Assembly (NCBI GenBank): GCA_017311185.1
Contig: JAESUZ010003091.1
Location: forward strand, 248,001 to 312,000
Length of the DNA: 64,000 nt
From: Proteles cristata cristata
Taxonomy: Eukaryota; Chordata; Mammalia; Carnivora; Hyaenidae
Direction of reading: 5' to 3'
Each line of letters starts with the position of its first letter. The first letter of the stretch is position 1. Position numbers and translations under genes: made by a program. This document shows positions 1-64,000 of this stretch, piece by piece. The notes beneath the pieces were generated by a model that did no database searches, was not told where the DNA came from, and was given only the letters and a program-made list of their open reading frames with translations.

Positions 1-202
1 TGAAAATTTAGTGGCTTTTGTTGCTATGAAACCAGACCACAGACTGCTTTCTGGGGAAGGAACTCATCAGTAACTTAGAAGATTTCGTAAACTATTAGCT
101 ATTACTTTTCTTAGTTAATTTCTTGGGGGCTAATTTGAATTTCTGAGACTGTCCTTTCTCTTTGGTAAGTCTACTTGTTTAGATAGGCAGACAGTCTTTT
201 TT

Positions 203-252
203 TTTTTCTTTTTTCTTTTTTTTTTCCTTTCATGGTTTATTGTCAAGCTGGA
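203..252 (-). pseudogene. tiny poly(A)-tailed retro-insertion
   Basis: A T-rich tract followed by CATGGTTTATTGTCAAGCTG is bracketed by AGACAGTCTTTTTT at 189-202 and 253-266. On the minus strand it reads as the last ~27 bases of an mRNA with AATAAA, a short spacer and a poly(A) tail. This is consistent with an extremely 5'-truncated L1-mediated retrocopy. The parent transcript is not identifiable. Confidence 0.55.
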
Positions 253-373
253 AGACAGTCTTTTTTAAGAGTTACTATTCTAAAACAGTGACAGCCCAGG
301 CTTATTACTTATAGTCATGATAATTAAAATTAAAAATGAATGAATGCTTAATTGTTTCTCCCCTGTTCAATAG

Positions 374-60914
<60,541 letters not shown>

Positions 60915-61159
60915 GTGAGCTAGATTATTCTGTCGAGAAGTTGCATATAATTGTCTCTTTTCTGTCCCGTGGTCCACTACCTAGTCTAGTGCTAAGTACT
61001 GGAATTACAGATAATTCCCATAGAATATATGAAAAGCTCTATAATCGGAGGTATGGATAAAGCACTATAGGGATATTTGAATGAAATTGTTTTGGAATCT
61101 CTCCTCTTTCCCCCAAAACAAATTTGTTGGTTTTTATTTAAGAGACTTTTGCTTGCCTT

Positions 61160-61626
61160 TTTTTTTTTTTTAATTTTTATTTATTTTTTTTTTAAACCCT
61201 TTTTTTTTTTTTAAATGTTTTATTTATTTCTAGGAGAGAGAGAGAGACAGCGTGAGCAGAGGAGGGCCAGAGAGAGAGGGAGAGACAGAATCTGAAGCAG
61301 GCTCCAGGCTCCTGAGCTGGCAGTCAGCACAGAGCCTGACGCGGGGCTCGAACCCACGAACCGCGAGATCATGACCTAAGCGAAAGTCGGACGCTTAACC
61401 GACTAAGCCACCCAGGCGCCCCAGTTTTTATTTATTTCTGAGAGAGACACACACACAGTGTGAGCAGGGAAGGGTCAGAGAGAGGGGGAGATACAGAATC
61501 TGAAACAGGCTCCAGGCTTTGAACTGGCTGTTAGCACAGAGCCCGATGCAGGTCTCGAACCCACAAACCATGAGATCATGACCTGAGCCGAAGTCGGACA
61601 CTTAACCGACTGAGCCACCCAGGCTA
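61160..61626 (-). mobile_element. CanSINE, antisense, split by a younger one
   Basis: Body 61423-61626 (CTGAGAGAGACACACACACA core; ends GAGCCACCCAGGCTACT). Its T-rich tail lies left of the nested copy. Confidence 0.9.
61200..61422 (-). mobile_element. young-type CanSINE, antisense, nested
   Basis: TTATTTATTTCTAGGAGAGA; ends GCCACCCAGGCGCCCC. Near consensus. Confidence 0.94.
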
Positions 61627-61847
61627 CTATTTTGTCACCGCGGGTACCAGAAATGGTCGTGGCCTAATAAAGGAGATGGAAGGAAGGAAGCCCCTGCCAT
61701 CAGAATTGTATACAGGACAGGATGGAGAACATACTCAAGTACCTGCAGCAGTGTCGTGGCAAAGAGCAGCAGACTGGGGGTCCCTCCCTTGCCGCTCACA
61801 TAGTTACCTTGAGCGGGTCACTCAACCTCTGCGATTGGTCCTCATTC

Positions 61848-62343
61848 CCCCCTCCCCCCCCTTTAAAAAAAAATTTTTTTTTTAATGTTTTATTTCTAGG
61901 AGAGAGAGAGAGAGACAGCGTGAGCAGGGGAGGGTCAGAGAGAGAGGGAGTTACAGACTGAAACAGACTCCAGGCTCCGAGCTGGCAGTCAGCACAGAGC
62001 CCGACACGGGGCTCGAACCCACGAACCGCAAGATCATGACCTAAGCGAAAGTCGGACGCTTAACCAACTAAGCCAAGTCGGAGGCTTAACCAACTAAGCC
62101 ACCCAGGCGCCCCTCCCCCCCCCTTTTTTAAAAAAAATTTTTAAAGTGTTTATTTTTGAGAGAGAGGAAGAGCATAAGCAGGGGAGGGGCATCTTGAGAG
62201 AGAGGGAGAAACAGAATCCAAAGCAGGCTCCAGGCTCCCAGCTGTCAGCACAGAGCCCAGCATGGGGCTCAAACTCATGAACAAGGAGATCATGACCTGA
62301 GTTGAAGTTGGATGTTCAACCAACTGAGCCACCCGGGTGCCCC
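61848..62343 (-). mobile_element. CanSINE, antisense, split by a younger one
   Basis: Body 62113-62343 ends GAGCCACCCGGGTGCCCC. GGTCCTCATTCC at about 61836 and GGTCCTCATTTCC at about 62346 are its outer target copies. Confidence 0.92.
61875..62112 (-). mobile_element. young-type CanSINE, nested, with 26-bp duplication
   Basis: TTTATTTCTAGGAGAGAG head. The AAGTCGGACGCTTAACCAAC-type block is tandemly duplicated (62049-62074 and 62075-62100) near its end. Confidence 0.94.
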
Positions 62344-62633
62344 TCTGGTCCTCATTTCCTAAGTGAACGTGACTGATCTCTGCTCTGCCGACCTCCTTTG
62401 CGGTGAAAATTACTGGAAGTGCTCTAGAAGTGCCATCCACATGAGAGGTGATAGTGGCAATGTCCGATGAGAAATGTTCTGTCCCCTGAGGATAGTGAAC
62501 TGATGTGACTGACCACACAAAGCAGGACCCATGCCTGGAATTATTTCCCCTGTAAGATGCAAGTTTAGGAGTTCTACAGAGTTCACATCTGATACTGCCG
62601 CACTAACCACGTGGCACTAGACATGATAGCGTC

Positions 62634-63035
62634 CATGTATTAGGGTTCTTCAGAAAAACAGAACCAGTAGTGTGTGGAAGAGAGAGATGGATGTAATTTA
62701 GGGAGTCAGCTCATGCGAGTACGGGGGCTGGCAGGTGTGAAGTCTGCAGGGCAGGCCAGCGGGCTGGAGACCCAGGAAAGGGTGGGTGTTGCAGCTGGAG
62801 TCGAAAGGTAGTCTAGAGGCAGAATTCCTTCTTCCTTGGGGGATCTACCCTTTTCTCTGAAGGCCTTCAGCTGATCGGATGAGGCCCACCCACATTGTGG
62901 AGATGAATCTGCTTTACCCAAAGTCCACTGACTTAAGTGTTAATTATATCTAAAAAATACCTCCAATGGCACTATCTAGAGTGGAGTTTAGCCACGTATC
63001 TGCGCACCACAGCCTAGTCAGGTTAACACAGAAAA
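62634..63035. repeat. old eutherian interspersed repeat
   Basis: TAGGGTTCTTCAGAAAAACA, GGCTGGAGACCCAGGAAAG, GGATGAGGCCCACCCACATT and AACACAGAAAATTAACCATC recur in this order in many mammalian genomes. I cannot name the family with confidence. Confidence 0.6.
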
Positions 63036-63119
63036 TTAACCATCATACTCATTTTCCTGAGGGTGTTCCAAAGATCAAATGATTAAATGTATATAACGTA
63101 GGGCTGGCACATGGTACCC

Positions 63120-63245
63120 CCATCAATTACTCAGTTTTCTTAGCAACATGGTAATGAGCTCCCTGAAACATACACCTTGTATATTTGTGTAGTTATTTCC
63201 TTAGGATAAATTCCTAGAAATGGAATTGCTGGTAGTATTTTTTTG
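63120..63245 (-). repeat. old L1M-class fragment
   Basis: TTAGGATAAATTCCTAGAAA followed by TGGAATTGCTGG is a common reverse-complement L1M block. Confidence 0.55.
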
Positions 63246-64000
63246 CTTTTGTGAAAAAAGGGTCCTAGAATCCCCTTTGAGTCTTCTTTTTTATATTCCT
63301 CTAATCCCATTCCCTTCCCCTTTTTCTCTCCATCTATTACTACTGTCCTGAAGAGGATGAGTATCCTACTCTGGGTTTTTATATTTTTACATTTGAACAT
63401 ATCCGTAAACAATGTGTAGTCTTTCTTGTGGCTTTGAACTTAAATGTTATGTCACATATATATGCTTCAACACATTTTTTTGAGATTTGTTACTGTTTAT
63501 ACATAAAAATCTAGTTCATTTAACTATGGCATAGTAAAGCTTTCTCTCCCATTTCATGCTCAAAGATTCTACTTTATAACTTAAACTATAGAATAAATGA
63601 TGTGTACCAGTAATTTTATTTGCATTATCTAAATTACAAATAAGATGTACTTTTCTTAAATATGAGAGGAAAAACCATGGATTTGAACTACATTTAAATA
63701 TTAATATGAATATCCAAACTCATAGTGCCTAAGTTGGAGACCTTTTCCAGTCTCTTACACAAATGCACACGTATCTTTTCCTCAGCCCCTCAGATCAAAA
63801 GATTTAGATTGTAATAGGTTGAGGCAGGCAGCTAAGACCCGCTTGGCCATACACAGGTCTCATAATGGATTTGGCACAAAATGGCTCTACATTTGATCTT
63901 CACATTTGGGTTCTTATGACTTTTATAGGTGTTTTCTGATCCTACAGAGGATTCTGGCATCCCCAATACTTTGGTTGTATCAAAATATTTTTACCTTTTT
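63246..64000. other. intronic sequence to window end, nothing recognised
   Basis: AT-rich. No sequence matching the remaining SPAG9 C-terminal exons is present. Confidence 0.6.

Overview
The window is mammalian, almost certainly from a cat-family (felid) genome. About 60 copies of a tRNA-derived carnivore SINE (CanSINE) in felid-type form are scattered through it. They have a head reading GGGGCGCCTGGGTGGCTCAG, a (CT)n middle and an AAATAAA-A(n) tail. MIR, L2 and L1 relics fill much of the rest. The species cannot be fixed from the sequence alone.

The only host protein-coding gene I can support is SPAG9 (JIP4/JLP, the JNK-interacting scaffold and dynein/kinesin adaptor), on the + strand. I rebuilt 23 consecutive coding exons, called e1 to e23 here, from 374 to 60914. 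All introns are GT-AG, all junction phases agree, and the joined frame has no stop over about 1,022 codons. The gene runs off both ends. The N-terminal RH1/first coiled-coil exons lie upstream, and the last C-terminal exons plus 3' UTR lie beyond 64000.

Layout: e1 (374-524) carries the JNK docking site. A very large intron (525-18816) holds an LTR-like element, L1 pieces and a dense antisense SINE cluster. e2-e4 (18817-24662) encode a disordered regulatory linker. e5-e7 (31411-33098) encode leucine zipper II, which binds ARF6 and motor proteins. e8 (36341-36471) encodes the RH2 Rab-binding helix. e9-e11 (39402-42018) encode a Ser-rich linker, with a likely unlisted 12-nt microexon at 39609-39620 between e9 and e10. 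e12-e23 (44104-60914) encode the WD40-like C-terminal half, interrupted by an acidic disordered insert in e15-e16.

Non-genic content includes about 17 sense and 45 antisense SINEs, several nested or inserted serially at one target site. There is a truncated 5S rRNA pseudogene (59345-59430), a tiny poly(A)-tailed retro-insertion (203-252) and a probable processed pseudogene of unknown parent (about 21745-22143). MIR, L2 and L1 fragments and microsatellites make up the rest. I found no bacterial-type system, CRISPR array or second host gene. The observations most worth checking are the microexon, the splice-acceptor-like sequence carried by antisense young SINEs, and the serial same-site retro-insertions.
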